A stretch of DNA of 64,000 nt from an uncultured Prevotella sp. (GCA_900550365.1 URRR01000001.1:1-64000); one strand, 5' to 3'; shown: positions 55,821-64,000, counted from the first letter of the stretch. The notes: generated from the letters alone by a model not told the origin. Translations and numbers: made by a program.

Positions 55821-57014
55821 TTACAGTAGGTTCATCGTGTCTGTGGCAATCATCAGCTCCTCGTCAGTCGGGATAACGCATACGGTTACCTTAGAGTCAG
55901 GCGTTGAGATTACAGCTTCCTCGCCGCGGATGGTCTTGTTCTTCTCCTTGTCTAGCTTCACTCCCATGTACTCCATGTTCTCACACACGGCTTCACGCAT
56001 CTGGTACTGGTTCTCGCCTACGCCCGCGGTGAACACGATAATGTCGCATCCGCCCATGGCAGCGGCGTAAGCTCCCACGTATTTCTTTATGCGGTAGTTG
56101 TACATGTCGAGAGCCAACTTGGCGCGTTCGTTGCCCTGCTCTATGGCGTTGTCAATCTCGCGCATGTCTGAAGAGATGCCTGATATGCCGAGCACACCGC
56201 TCTTCTTGTTAAGCAGGTCTGACATTCCGTCGGCGTCAAGACCGAGTTTCTTCTCGAGGAAGGTCACTGCTCCGCCGTCGATGTCGCCGCTTCGTGTGCC
56301 CATCATGAGGCCTTCGAGCGGCGTCAGACCCATTGACGTGTCTACACACTTGCCGTTCTGCACGGCTGCCACACTGCCGCCGTTGCCTATGTGGCAGGTG
56401 ATTATCTTCTTATCCTCGAACTTCACGCCAAGGAAGTCGCACACACGGTGAGACACGTAGCGGTGACTTGTTCCGTGGAAGCCGTAACGGCGCACTCCGT
56501 ATTTCTCGTAAAGGTCATAAGGAATGGCGTAAAGATAAGAGTGGGCGGGCATCGTCTGATGGAACGCCGTATCGAAAACGCCCACCTGGGGCAGACCGGG
56601 CATCAGCTCGCTTACAGCCTGTACGCCTTTAAGGTTAGCCGGGTTGTGCAGCGGCGCGAGGTCGCTTACTGACTTGAAGGCGTCGAGCACCTCGTCGTTA
56701 AGTATCACGCTCTTGTTGAACTTCTCGCCTCCGTGCACCATGCGGTGGCCTACGGCGTTGATTTCGTCAAGGCTTTTGATTACTCCGATCTCAGGGTCGG
56801 TAAGCAGTGAGAAGATGAACTTCACTCCCTCCGTGTGCTCGGGGATGTCGTGCATGATTTTCTTTTTGGTGCCGTCGGGCATCTTCACTTTTACGAACGC
56901 ACCGTCGAGACCGACGCGCTCAGCGCCTCCCGAGGTCATGACAGACTTGTCGTCCATGTTGTAAAGGGCGTATTTGATGGACGAGCTGCCGCAATTTAAG
57001 ACTAAAATTTTCAT
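55821..57014 (-). CDS. ackA: Acetate kinase
   Basis: Converts acetyl phosphate and ADP to acetate and ATP, the ATP-yielding end of the Pta-AckA pathway. The 397 residues start MKILVLNCGSSSIKYALYNM with the acetate kinase signature 1 and contain GHRMVHGGEKF (about 110), VGVFDTAFHQTMP (about 165), RRYGFHGTSHRYVS (about 195) and FTAGVGENQ (about 350). Full length. It lies downstream of pta on the same strand, separated from it by a four-helix-bundle gene and repeats. Confidence 0.97.
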   Translation of the reverse strand: MKILVLNCGSSSIKYALYNMDDKSVMTSGGAERVGLDGAFVKVKMPDGTKKKIMHDIPEHTEGVKFIFSLLTDPEIGVIKSLDEINAVGHRMVHGGEKFNKSVILNDEVLDAFKSVSDLAPLHNPANLKGVQAVSELMPGLPQVGVFDTAFHQTMPAHSYLYAIPYDLYEKYGVRRYGFHGTSHRYVSHRVCDFLGVKFEDKKIITCHIGNGGSVAAVQNGKCVDTSMGLTPLEGLMMGTRSGDIDGGAVTFLEKKLGLDADGMSDLLNKKSGVLGISGISSDMREIDNAIEQGNERAKLALDMYNYRIKKYVGAYAAAMGGCDIIVFTAGVGENQYQMREAVCENMEYMGVKLDKEKNKTIRGEEAVISTPDSKVTVCVIPTDEELMIATDTMNLL

Positions 57015-57033
57015 AATTAATCATTTATATATA

Positions 57034-57138
57034 TAGTAGTTATATGGAGTTAAGGTAGTTAAAGTAGTTAAAGTCAATGCTCTTGCTGCATGCTGTCCTT
57101 GTCGGATAGTTAAATTCAATACTCTTGCTGCGTGTTGT
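57034..57138. repeat. Left word array and duplicated gene end beside the four-helix gene
   Basis: GTAGTTAAAGTAGTTAAAGTC (57055-57075) is one arm of an inverted repeat. In addition, 57066-57096 and 57108-57138 are 31-base direct repeats with four mismatches; the second overlaps the 3' end of the four-helix gene, so its coding end is partly duplicated. Confidence 0.8.
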
Positions 57139-57536
57139 TTTTATATCCGCTGTTCAGCACTCCTTTACAGTATGCGTTCAGGAGGATGCTGGCTTCGGAG
57201 AGCATTGTGTACAGTCTGTCATGTGTCTCAGCGTCAACATACCCTAAGTCTTTTGACAGATGGATATAGCACCGGCATTCTTCCAGACTGCCTTGAGCAA
57301 TGTTATAAAACCGAAGTTTTTCTGTCTTGCTTATTCTCTTGTAACCTTCGGCGATATTTGCAGGTATTGAGACTGCGGCTCTTTTCAGCTGTGAACACAG
57401 TCCGAACAGCTCATGTTCAGGAAAGGTGTTGGCAATTTTGTATGCCTCAACCACAAATCCATAAGCCTTTTGCCACGCTATGATGTCCTCAAACCTGTTT
57501 GTCATGTAAGCAAATGACTTTAACTACTATAACTAC
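57055..57536. mobile_element. IVS-like element: four-helix ORF between 21-bp inverted repeats
   Basis: The arms 57055-57075 and 57516-57536 are inverted repeats matching at 20 of 21 positions and enclose a single ORF for a four-helix-bundle protein. The whole 482-base unit sits between pta and ackA, which normally adjoin. The plan (ORF inside a long potential stem) is like the intervening sequences found in some 23S rRNA genes. Mobility is inferred, not shown. Confidence 0.5.
57116..57505 (-). CDS. Four-helix-bundle protein (S23/IVP family)
   Basis: A 129-residue protein of the four-helix-bundle family also called 23S rRNA intervening-sequence protein. Seen: FEDIIAWQKAYGFVVEAYKI at the start (the WQKA motif), CSQLKRAAVSIPANIAEGYK (about 35-55, the RAAxSIPANIAEG signature) and SLEECRCYIHLSKDLGY. 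The molecular role is not settled; related Avd proteins assist diversity-generating retroelements, but no reverse transcriptase is present here. It lies between pta and ackA, inside inverted repeats, with the same strand as both, so it may be carried on their transcript. Confidence 0.9.
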   Translation of the reverse strand: MTNRFEDIIAWQKAYGFVVEAYKIANTFPEHELFGLCSQLKRAAVSIPANIAEGYKRISKTEKLRFYNIAQGSLEECRCYIHLSKDLGYVDAETHDRLYTMLSEASILLNAYCKGVLNSGYKNNTQQEY

Positions 57537-57557
57537 TTCTAACTACTTTAACTACTT
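57516..57557. repeat. Right word array beside the four-helix gene
   Basis: GACTTTAACTACTATAACTAC (57516-57536) pairs with the left arm at 57055-57075; further TAACTACTT words continue to 57557, directly before the pta stop codon. Confidence 0.8.
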
Positions 57558-57560
57558 ATT

Positions 57561-58577
57561 TTACTTCTCCTTCTTCGCGTCCATCGCCTGGCAGGCGGTG
57601 ATTGCTATCATCTTGTAGACGTCGTCGACCGAGCAGCCGCGGCTGAGGTCGTTAACCGGGCGGGCGATACCCTGCAGGATAGGACCGAGGGCTACGGCGT
57701 CGCCGAGACGCTGAACCAGTTTGTAAGAGATGTTGCCTACCTCGAGGCAGGGGAATACCAGCACGTTGGCATGTCCGGCGATGTCGCTTCCGGGAGCCTT
57801 CTTTGCTCCTACCTCCGGCACGAGGGCTGCGTCGGCCTGCAGCTCGCCGTCGATTTTCAGTGTCGGGTCAAGCTCCTTGGCCAGCTTAGTAGCCTCGACA
57901 ACCTTGTCAACCACCTCGTGTGAGGCGCTGCCTTTGGTAGAGAAGCTCAGCATAGCAACGCGCGGGTCAGTGAATCCGGCTACCGAGCGTGCCGTCTCAG
58001 CCGTGCATACGGCAATCTGGGCGAGCTGGGCAGCGTCGGGAACGGGCGTTACGGCCACGTCGCCTACTACCAGAACGCCGTCCTCTCCATACTGTTTCTG
58101 CTTGGAGATAAGCAGCATCGCACCGCTGACGCAGGTAACACCCGGCTCACACTTGATAATCTGCAGCGCGGGGCGCAGCGTGTCGGCAGTAGTGCTGAGC
58201 GCACCTGAAATCTGTCCGTCGGCGCCTCCCGTCTTGATAATCATGCATCCGAGGTAGAGCGGATTCTTGACAAGCTCGCGGGCCTGTTCTATCGTCATGC
58301 CCTTCTTCTTGCGCAGTTCGGCCAGCAGGGCGGCGTACTCCTCACTCTTGGGATTGTTCTCCGGGTCAACAATGGTAGCCTTGCCGATGTGTGTCAGTCC
58401 CCATTTTTCGGCGCAGGCGTTTATCTCCGCCGGTGAGCCTATGAGTATGATGTCAGCCAGTTCGTCGGCCAGTGCCATGTCGGCGGCCCTTAGCGTGCGT
58501 TCCTCAGTGGCTTCAGGAAGCACGATGCGCTGCTTGTCGCTCTTAGCGCGTGCAATGATTTGTTGTACTAAATCCAT
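57561..58577 (-). CDS. pta: Phosphate acetyltransferase
   Basis: Transfers the acetyl group of acetyl-CoA to phosphate, giving acetyl phosphate for AckA. The 338-residue single-domain form starts [20 protein letters not shown] and shows [16 protein letters not shown] (about 21), [17 protein letters not shown] (about 115) and the C-terminal [18 protein letters not shown] and [17 protein letters not shown] signatures. A longer frame upstream to 58628 crosses the promoter, so the ATG at 58577 is chosen. It lies upstream of ackA, with the IVS-like element between. Confidence 0.95.
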   Translation of the reverse strand: MDLVQQIIARAKSDKQRIVLPEATEERTLRAADMALADELADIILIGSPAEINACAEKWGLTHIGKATIVDPENNPKSEEYAALLAELRKKKGMTIEQARELVKNPLYLGCMIIKTGGADGQISGALSTTADTLRPALQIIKCEPGVTCVSGAMLLISKQKQYGEDGVLVVGDVAVTPVPDAAQLAQIAVCTAETARSVAGFTDPRVAMLSFSTKGSASHEVVDKVVEATKLAKELDPTLKIDGELQADAALVPEVGAKKAPGSDIAGHANVLVFPCLEVGNISYKLVQRLGDAVALGPILQGIARPVNDLSRGCSVDDVYKMIAITACQAMDAKKEK

Positions 58578-58625
58578 AGTTTTGTAGTTTATAAAAATAT
58601 ATGTGTTTTTGTAATTCCGATGTTG

Positions 58626-58633
58626 CAAAAATA
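58626..58633 (-). promoter_or_regulatory. pta promoter -7 box
   Basis: Minus-strand TATTTTTG matches TAnnTTTG, 48 bases before the pta start codon; it may serve pta, the four-helix gene and ackA. Confidence 0.65.
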
Positions 58634-59178
58634 GAAAAAATTATCCGAATAAACACCACCCGCGCTGTTTTTTTACATATAATAAGACAAATAAGAAAGG
58701 TGAATGGCCGTATTGGCTCCGCACACGGGCGCCGCCGCCTCGTCAGCCGGGCACGGGGCGGCCGCCCGGACAGCCGTCAACCTGACGTGCCGCGCCGGCG
58801 GAGACATGCAGGCCGGTAACAGGCGGAAAAACAGCACGTTACGGCAGCGTTTCCAAAAGACGGCAAATCGCGTTGCAAAAGGCCGTCAATCGCACGCTAA
58901 AAGACGGTCTTTTGCAAGCCAAAAGACGGCCTTTTGGAAACAAGCCGGAAACGTAACGGGAAACGCCTTGCCGCGAAGCGCCTGAAAGTCTGAGGCGCCG
59001 GCCCTGCCCGCCGATGCCCGGCGGGGCGGATACCGCAGGCTGACAGCTATGCCGGATTGAGCCTTCCGTATTGCCCGGATGTAGACATGAAGTGTTCATT
59101 TTACCAAGAAATCTGTCCGTTTTAACCTTTTTAATGGAAAAAACAAGCATAAAACTATTTTAATATAAATAGTTTTCA
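58634..59178. other. Gene-free region between pta and the PCMD gene
   Basis: About 545 bases without a convincing gene. It holds a GC-rich stretch (58700-58830), repeat cluster j (58851-58940), and a small GC hairpin CCCGCC/GGCGGG (59007-59025) with no T-tract, then AT-rich promoter DNA. Confidence 0.6.
58851..58940. repeat. Modular AAAAGGCCGTCTTTT repeat cluster (locus j)
   Basis: AAAAGACGGCAAATCG, GTTGC, AAAAGGCCGTCAATC, AAAAGACGGTCTTTT and AAAAGACGGCCTTTT. The outer ends TTTCCAAAAGACGG and CCTTTTGGAAA are complementary, as in loci e and f. Confidence 0.9.
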
Positions 59179-59186
59179 TATCTTTG
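59179..59186 (+). promoter_or_regulatory. Promoter -7 box of the PCMD-Omp85-EptA cluster
   Basis: TATCTTTG matches TAnnTTTG, 32 bases before the PCMD start codon. Confidence 0.65.
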
Positions 59187-59218
59187 CAAAAAGGTTTTGA
59201 ACCATCATTGTAATCGTT

Positions 59219-60178
59219 ATGAAATACGCCTGCAATATCATCACGCTGCTCATAGCCCTGCTGACATCGGCAGAGATGACGGCCGCAGAAAAGGAAGTGT
59301 ACATTTCTTACGGCAACATGGACAAGTGGACAATACGCAAAATCCACGAGTCCGGCATCATCGGGGGCAACACCAAGACCCTGTATGAGATAGGTCCTAA
59401 CCGCACGATAGAGGGCAACAAGCCCTACGTCAACGGCGGAGGCTCGCCCTGGGGCACGTCCAACGTTATGGCAAAGGTGATGGGCGTGGTCAAAACCAAC
59501 AACTCGGTGTACCGCGACACGCACGGCTCAGGCTACTGCGCTAAGCTCGTAACGCATATCGAAAGCGTAAAAGTGCTGGGGCTGATGAACATCAAGGTGC
59601 TGGCCGCAGGCTCGATATTCCTCGGCGACATGAAGGAGCCTATCACCGGAACGAAGGACGGGCCGAAGGCCATGAACAGCGGCATACCCTTCAAAAGCCG
59701 GCCTAAGGCGCTGCGCTTTGACTACAAGGTGAAGACCACCGGCTCTTCAACACGCATAAAGCAGACCGGATTCAGCCGCAAGCAGACCGTAGCCGGCAAG
59801 GACTATGCTATCGCCGTGCTCTACCTGCAGAAGCGCACCGAGGACAGCAATGGCAACATCACGGCCAAGCGCGTGGGCACCATGGTCGTAAAATACGGCA
59901 ATAGCACCAGCGGATGGGTCAACGACGCCACCTACGAGATACTCTACGGTGACATACGTAACAACGCCCATTACGACGCCTCGACAATGGGGCTGCGCTC
60001 AACTGACTACGCACGCAACAGCAAAGGCAAGAGCGTGCCCGTAAAAGAGACGGGATGGGCCGCCGCCAACGAGACTCCCACGCACCTCGTGCTGCAATTC
60101 TCGTCGAGCCACGGCGGTGCATACATCGGCTCGCCGGGCAACACGTTCTGGATTGACAACGTAAGATTGGTTTACTGA
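59219..60178 (+). CDS. Secreted PCMD-like domain protein
   Basis: A 319-residue exported protein resembling the PCMD (putative carbohydrate metabolism) domain group of Bacteroidota; function unknown. A signal peptide (1-23, TSAEMTAA) is followed by a single beta-rich domain with GSGYCAKLVTHIE (about 101), KALRFDYKVKTTG (about 161), YAIAVLYLQKRTED (about 197) and THLVLQFSSSHGGAYIGS (about 282), ending FWIDNVRLVY, a typical closing strand of jelly-roll carbohydrate-binding folds. It is first of three same-strand envelope genes, 20 bases before the Omp85-like gene. Binding of a surface glycan is a guess from the fold. Confidence 0.7.
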   Translation: MKYACNIITLLIALLTSAEMTAAEKEVYISYGNMDKWTIRKIHESGIIGGNTKTLYEIGPNRTIEGNKPYVNGGGSPWGTSNVMAKVMGVVKTNNSVYRDTHGSGYCAKLVTHIESVKVLGLMNIKVLAAGSIFLGDMKEPITGTKDGPKAMNSGIPFKSRPKALRFDYKVKTTGSSTRIKQTGFSRKQTVAGKDYAIAVLYLQKRTEDSNGNITAKRVGTMVVKYGNSTSGWVNDATYEILYGDIRNNAHYDASTMGLRSTDYARNSKGKSVPVKETGWAAANETPTHLVLQFSSSHGGAYIGSPGNTFWIDNVRLVY

Positions 60179-60198
60179 AAACAACAAATATATAAGGA

Positions 60199-61383
60199 AT
60201 GACAAGACTGCTACTCGCCGCCTTACTGATGTTTTGCACATGCAAGGCAGCGTCGGCCGCGCCCTTCAATGAACGACAGGACACGGTGACCATACAAACT
60301 GAGCAACAGCCGGACACTGCAAAAAAGAAAAAAGGCATAATAAACTGGGTGCTGAACTATCTGAACAACACCAATAAGAACAAGAACCACAAGAAGTTTG
60401 ACTTCAGCGTGCTGCCCGGTCCGCACTTCAGCTCTGACACAGGACTGGGTCTCGGCATCATCGGCATGGGCCTTTACCGCCAGAACCGGCGCGACACGCT
60501 CACGCAGCCGTCCAACGTTGCCATATTCGGAGATATAACAACCAAGAGCTCATACACCGTCGGAATATTCGGCACTCACATGTTTCCGTATGACCGGGGA
60601 CGCATAGAGTACGAGATATCTGCCAACTATTTCAAGGAGAAATTCTGGGGAATGGGCTACGAAATGGGCAACAACGACGCCAACGAGAGCGAGATAAAGC
60701 GTTGGAAAATAGACGCCAAGGCCAACTTCCTGTGGCAGGTGGTGCCCAACGTGTTCATCGGTCCCTCGCTGACTTATGACTATGCGTATGCCATGGAGAT
60801 AGAAAGGCCAGAGCTCTTTGAGGGCATGGACCCGCTCGTATGGAACATCGGAGTGGGCTTTACGCTTGCCTACGACTCGCGTGACATCATGACCCGCCCC
60901 ACCAGAGGCATCTACGCCACCGTCACACAGCTGTTCCGCCCGAAGTTCCTGAGCAACGGTTACGCCTATACTACTACCGACTTCCGCTTCAACACGTACG
61001 GAAAACTGTGGAAAGGAGCCGTCATCGGAGGCGACCTTCGCGGCACGCTGAACTTCGGCGACCCGTCGTGGGCGATGATGGCGATGATAGGCAACTCGTC
61101 AACCATGCGCGGATACTACAAAGGCCGGTACCGCGACAAGCATAAAATGGAGGCCCAGATAGAGCTGCGCCAGCACATATGGAAGCGTAACGGAGCCGTT
61201 GTGTGGGTAGGCGTGGGCACCGTTTTCGACAAGTTCAGCGCCATCCACTTTGACCGTCTGCTGCCCAACTGGGGCATAGGTTACCGCTGGGAGTTCAAGA
61301 AGAACGGCAACATACGCCTTGACTACGGCTTCGGCAAGAACGGGATACAGGGCTTCGTGTTCAACATCAACGAGGCCTTCTGA
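60199..61383 (+). CDS. Omp85/BamA-like outer-membrane barrel protein without POTRA
   Basis: A 394-residue protein resembling the C-terminal barrel of the Omp85/D15 surface-antigen family. A signal peptide (1-20) and a short basic stretch (about 35-65, KKKKGIINW) precede the barrel, which starts near LPGPHFSSDTGLGLGIIG. The strands include LAYDSRDIMTRPTRGIYATV and the STMRGYYKGRYRDKH segment, equivalent to the family (V/M)RG(F/Y) lid-lock motif (about 302), and the chain ends GFVFNINEAF. No POTRA domains are present, so it is not BamA itself; such short forms act as patatin-like or unknown translocation barrels. It overlaps no neighbour and probably shares an operon with the PCMD gene. Confidence 0.8.
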   Translation: MTRLLLAALLMFCTCKAASAAPFNERQDTVTIQTEQQPDTAKKKKGIINWVLNYLNNTNKNKNHKKFDFSVLPGPHFSSDTGLGLGIIGMGLYRQNRRDTLTQPSNVAIFGDITTKSSYTVGIFGTHMFPYDRGRIEYEISANYFKEKFWGMGYEMGNNDANESEIKRWKIDAKANFLWQVVPNVFIGPSLTYDYAYAMEIERPELFEGMDPLVWNIGVGFTLAYDSRDIMTRPTRGIYATVTQLFRPKFLSNGYAYTTTDFRFNTYGKLWKGAVIGGDLRGTLNFGDPSWAMMAMIGNSSTMRGYYKGRYRDKHKMEAQIELRQHIWKRNGAVVWVGVGTVFDKFSAIHFDRLLPNWGIGYRWEFKKNGNIRLDYGFGKNGIQGFVFNINEAF

Positions 61384-61433
61384 CGCATCAGGATGCTGAC
61401 CGGCAAAGAAACAACGGACAAACAACCAATAAA

Positions 61434-63146
61434 ATGAAATCCTTTAAGGACATGTTAAGGGCTTGCGCCTCAGCGCGCAGCCTCTTTTTTTTCACCATAC
61501 TGGCGCTTGCGCTGCCCAACATAGGGCTGTGCTTCACCGAGCGAATGGGCATAATGGCCGACATTACGAACGTTCTGCTGCCCACGGCGGCCGTGTGGCT
61601 GCTGATGACTCTTAACCGCTGCCCGGGCAAGATGACGTGGGCGCTCTTCCTGCTGGTGTTCTTCGCTGCCTTCCAGCTTGTCCTTCTGTATCTCTTCGGC
61701 CACTCGATAATAGCCGTGGACATGTTCCTCAACCTCGTTACGACCAACCCCGGAGAGGCTTTCGAGCTGCTCGACAATCTCATTCCGGCCGTCTTCGGCG
61801 TCGTCATAGTGTACGTTCCGCTGCTCGTTCTGGCCGTGATATCCATACGCAGGCGTGACCGCCTGGAGCGCGGCTTCATGCAAACGCAGAGGCGCATTGC
61901 CGTTACCGGACTGGCCGCAGGCCTGCTCTGCCTGGGCGCGAGCTATGCCGTTGACGACGATTACCGTGCCGAACTCGACCTGTATCCCGTCAACGTGTTC
62001 TATAACTTAGGACTGGCCGTTGAGCGTACATGCGCCACCAACAGCTATGCAGAGACCTCGGCAGACTTCAGCTTCAACGCGCATAGCACTCATCCGGCTG
62101 CCGACCGCGAGGTGTACGTACTCGTAATAGGCGAGACGGCGCGTGCATGCAGCTTCGGCCTGTACGGCTACGGCCGCCCCACAACGCCTCTCATGGCAAA
62201 AGAGGAAGGGCTGATAGCGTTTACAAAGGCGCTCACCCAGTCGAACACCACGCACAAGAGCGTGCCCATGTTGCTGTCGGCCGTGTCGGCAGAGGACTTC
62301 AACGACATATACAGACAGAAGGGAATAATCACCGCCTTCAAGGAAGCGGGCTTCCATACGGTGTTCATTTCCAACCAGAGACCTAACCACTCGTTCATCG
62401 ACTTCTTCGGAGAAGAGGCTGACGAATGGATGTTTCTGAAGGAAAGCAAGGGCTACGACCCCTCTCAAGGCGACGCGGCCATGCTGCCGAAGCTGAAAGA
62501 TGTGCTGGCCAAAGGGCGCAGGAAGGAGTTCATAGTGCTGCATACTTACGGCTCTCACTTCAACTACCGCGAGCGTTACGGCCGCGACGAGGCCTTCTTC
62601 AGACCCGACGACGCGTCAGAGGCGAAGCCTGCCAACAGGGCGTCGCTGGTCAACGCGTACGACAATTCGATACGTGCCACTGACCGGCTGCTGGCCGGCA
62701 TCATGGGCAAACTGCGCGGCACGGGAGCCGTGTCGGCACTGCTCTATACGTCAGACCACGGCGAGAACATCTTCGACGACAGCCGGCGGCTGTTCCTGCA
62801 CGCCTCGCCCGTGCCGTCATACTACGAGCTTCACGTGCCGTTCATTGTCTGGATGTCTGACGCTTACCGTCAGAGATACGCTCAGATGGACAGCACTCTG
62901 CGTGCCAACAGCACAAAACGGATAGCCACGAGCGCGTCAGCCTTCCACACGATGCTCACCATCGCGGGCATCAGCACGCCCCTGCGCAACGACAGTCTGT
63001 CAGCAGCCAGCCCGCTGTTCACCGTCAGGCCGTGCCTGTATCTCGACGACCATAACCGCGCCGTACCGCTGAATAAGATTCTGAGAGATAAAAAAGACTT
63101 TATTTTGCTCCGCAAAATAATTAAGAATCAAGAAAATATTAATTAA
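61434..63146 (+). CDS. Phosphoethanolamine transferase, EptA-like (lipid A)
   Basis: A 570-residue inner-membrane enzyme of the sulfatase-fold YhjW/YjdB family that adds phosphoethanolamine to lipid A or another glycan, altering surface charge and cationic-peptide resistance. About five membrane helices fill residues 15-190. The periplasmic catalytic domain (about 225-540) has VLVIGETARACSFGLYGYGR with the nucleophile Thr in GETAR, HSFIDFF, FIVLHTYGSHFNYRERY and the metal-binding YTSDHGENIFDD (about 439). The specific acceptor is not determinable. It lies 50 bases after the Omp85-like gene, probably in the same operon. Confidence 0.88.
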   Translation: MKSFKDMLRACASARSLFFFTILALALPNIGLCFTERMGIMADITNVLLPTAAVWLLMTLNRCPGKMTWALFLLVFFAAFQLVLLYLFGHSIIAVDMFLNLVTTNPGEAFELLDNLIPAVFGVVIVYVPLLVLAVISIRRRDRLERGFMQTQRRIAVTGLAAGLLCLGASYAVDDDYRAELDLYPVNVFYNLGLAVERTCATNSYAETSADFSFNAHSTHPAADREVYVLVIGETARACSFGLYGYGRPTTPLMAKEEGLIAFTKALTQSNTTHKSVPMLLSAVSAEDFNDIYRQKGIITAFKEAGFHTVFISNQRPNHSFIDFFGEEADEWMFLKESKGYDPSQGDAAMLPKLKDVLAKGRRKEFIVLHTYGSHFNYRERYGRDEAFFRPDDASEAKPANRASLVNAYDNSIRATDRLLAGIMGKLRGTGAVSALLYTSDHGENIFDDSRRLFLHASPVPSYYELHVPFIVWMSDAYRQRYAQMDSTLRANSTKRIATSASAFHTMLTIAGISTPLRNDSLSAASPLFTVRPCLYLDDHNRAVPLNKILRDKKDFILLRKIIKNQENIN

Positions 63147-63237
63147 GAATTAAGAGTTAAGAATTAAGAAAAATAGCTTTGCTGATTATAGTTGCAGGGC
63201 ATATTTTCTTAATTCCTAACTCTTAACTCATAACTGA
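63143..63237. repeat. Inverted array of TTAAGAATTAAGAG words
   Basis: TTAAGAATTAAGAGTTAAGA (63143-63162) and its complement-type TTCTTAATTCCTAACTCTTA (63205-63224) enclose a spacer of about 40 bases. The array fills the gap between the convergent transferase and ferritin genes and mirrors the array near gyrB. Confidence 0.85.
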
Positions 63238-63239
63238 AT

Positions 63240-63764
63240 TTAGAGGCTTGAGCCGCTCAGGGGAGCTGCCTGCGTGTAGGTACGTGCTCCGAGCTCCTTG
63301 TCAAGCATATATATGCCGTATCCGTTGTCCTTTATCATCTTGATGTTATCAATGATAGTCTGGGCGTTCTCCTCCTCCTCTACCTGCTCGTCGATAAACC
63401 ATTTCAGCATGCTCTGCGTCGCAAAGTCGTTAGCTTCGTGGGTCAGGGCATACAGGTTGTTGATAAGCGACGTAACCTTCTGCTCGTGTTTCAGAGTGCT
63501 CTCGAACACGTCAAGGATGCCGTTCCACTCTGTCGGCACCTCAGCGATAGGCTTCAGCGTAACGCGGCCGTTGCGTGAGTTGATGTAGTTGAACAGTATC
63601 TTGGCATGGTCCTGCTCCTCCTGGAACTGCACCTCATACCAGCTTGCCATGCCCGGCTGCCCGATAGAATGGCAGTAAGCAGCCATTGAAAGATACAAAT
63701 AGGCCGACCACATCTCGGCGTTAATCTGCTCGTTGAGAGCCTCTTCAATCTTCTTGTTTAACAT
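63240..63764 (-). CDS. ftnA: Ferritin (non-haem iron storage)
   Basis: Iron-storage protein forming a 24-mer with a di-iron ferroxidase centre that oxidises Fe(II). The 174 residues show the four-helix ferritin fold with the centre ligands in NEQINAEMWSAYLYLSM (about 11-27) and FQEEQDHAKILFNYIN (about 48-63), and the later helix motif WFIDEQVEEEENA (about 126). Length and the absence of a haem-ligand Met pattern favour bacterial ferritin over bacterioferritin. It is a single gene, convergent with the phosphoethanolamine transferase. Confidence 0.95.
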   Translation of the reverse strand: MLNKKIEEALNEQINAEMWSAYLYLSMAAYCHSIGQPGMASWYEVQFQEEQDHAKILFNYINSRNGRVTLKPIAEVPTEWNGILDVFESTLKHEQKVTSLINNLYALTHEANDFATQSMLKWFIDEQVEEEENAQTIIDNIKMIKDNGYGIYMLDKELGARTYTQAAPLSGSSL

Positions 63765-63909
63765 AACGGTATATTTTTAGAGTTAATATTCTATCAGAAA
63801 GGCAGCAAAAACAGTGCCAACGCACCACGTCTGACGTGCTGTCAGCCGCCTGTCAGCCCTCACCGCGCCCGCTGTCAGCGCCCCGTCAGACCCCGCCCTG
63901 CCGTGCTTT

Positions 63910-64000
63910 GCTAACTGCCTGATAATCAGTGCCGTTGCGAAAGGCCGTCTTTCGGCTTGTAAAAGACCGTCTTTTAGCGTGCGATTGACGGCCTTTTGGA
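63910..64000. repeat. Modular AAAAGGCCGTCTTTT repeat cluster (locus k, cut by window edge)
   Basis: Head CTAACTGCCTGATAATCA, then GCCGTTGC, then GAAAGGCCGTCTTTC, AAAAGACCGTCTTTT and TTGACGGCCTTTTGGA to the window end. The stretch 63765-63909 upstream of ferritin is otherwise without recognised features. Confidence 0.9.

Noticed and set aside
57116..57505. Diversity-generating retroelement accessory gene
   Set aside because: The four-helix protein is in the same broad family as Avd, but no reverse transcriptase, template repeat or variable repeat is present in the window.

Overview
The window is bacterial and almost certainly from the phylum Bacteroidota, most likely a Prevotellaceae-type gut or oral anaerobe (genus not resolvable from sequence alone). 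The grounds are two SusC/SusD polysaccharide utilization loci (PULs), SusE-, DUF4960-, DUF4294- and DUF3943-type proteins, a hybrid two-component sensor, and many promoters of the Bacteroidota form TTTG-N19/20-TAnnTTTG. Coding DNA looks GC-rich while intergenic DNA is AT-rich and full of repeats.

Layout. 1-110: edge of an IS3-like insertion sequence. 379-4451: OPT-family transporter and gyrB, convergent over a shared terminator. 4896-17145, minus strand: a PUL predicted to act on dextran or other alpha-1,6-glucan, with a SusR-like TPR sensor-regulator, a GH97 alpha-glucosidase, SusC, SusD, a SusE-like glycan-binding lipoprotein and a GH66 dextranase. 17445-20906: tRNA-Glu plus rpsT, recO and rnr. 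21020-29344: an orphan TPR regulator, a small beta-barrel protein, DUF4294, PAP2, SDR and DUF3943 envelope or lipid genes, and a succinate-type CoA-transferase. 30040-50233: cysS followed by a fructan PUL whose gene content closely resembles the Bacteroides thetaiotaomicron BT1754-BT1765 locus. It holds a hybrid two-component sensor with a periplasmic-binding domain, SusC, SusD, a DUF4960 surface glycan-binding protein, two GH32 proteins, an MFS sugar transporter and a fructokinase. An AAA ATPase/DUF4143 gene sits between the sensor and SusC, bracketed by 84-bp direct repeats. 50593-63764: Na/Pi symporter, nucleoside kinase, DUF59 Fe-S factor, lpxH, the acetate pathway (ackA, pta) split by a four-helix-bundle gene, a PCMD / Omp85-like / phosphoethanolamine transferase cluster, and ferritin.

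How the genes work together. Each PUL couples surface binding (SusD, SusE or DUF4960), TonB-dependent import (SusC), hydrolysis (GH66 and GH97, or GH32) and a dedicated membrane sensor. The fructan locus also has inner-membrane uptake and fructose phosphorylation. Sugar flux would end in acetate (Pta/AckA) and succinate or propionate (CoA-transferase).

The most unusual content is intergenic. (1) A modular palindromic repeat family built from 15-bp units AAAAGGCCGTCTTTT or the reverse occurs at eleven loci, several with a conserved head. (2) Long inverted arrays of short A+G-rich words occur at several loci, and one pair forms 21-bp inverted repeats around a four-helix-bundle ORF, like a 23S rRNA intervening sequence but located between pta and ackA. 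(3) The ATPase cassette lies between long direct repeats and behind a perfect 14-bp-arm palindrome. (4) Two fructan promoters share upstream boxes at identical spacing. (5) One GH32 protein has Glu where the catalytic Asp is expected.
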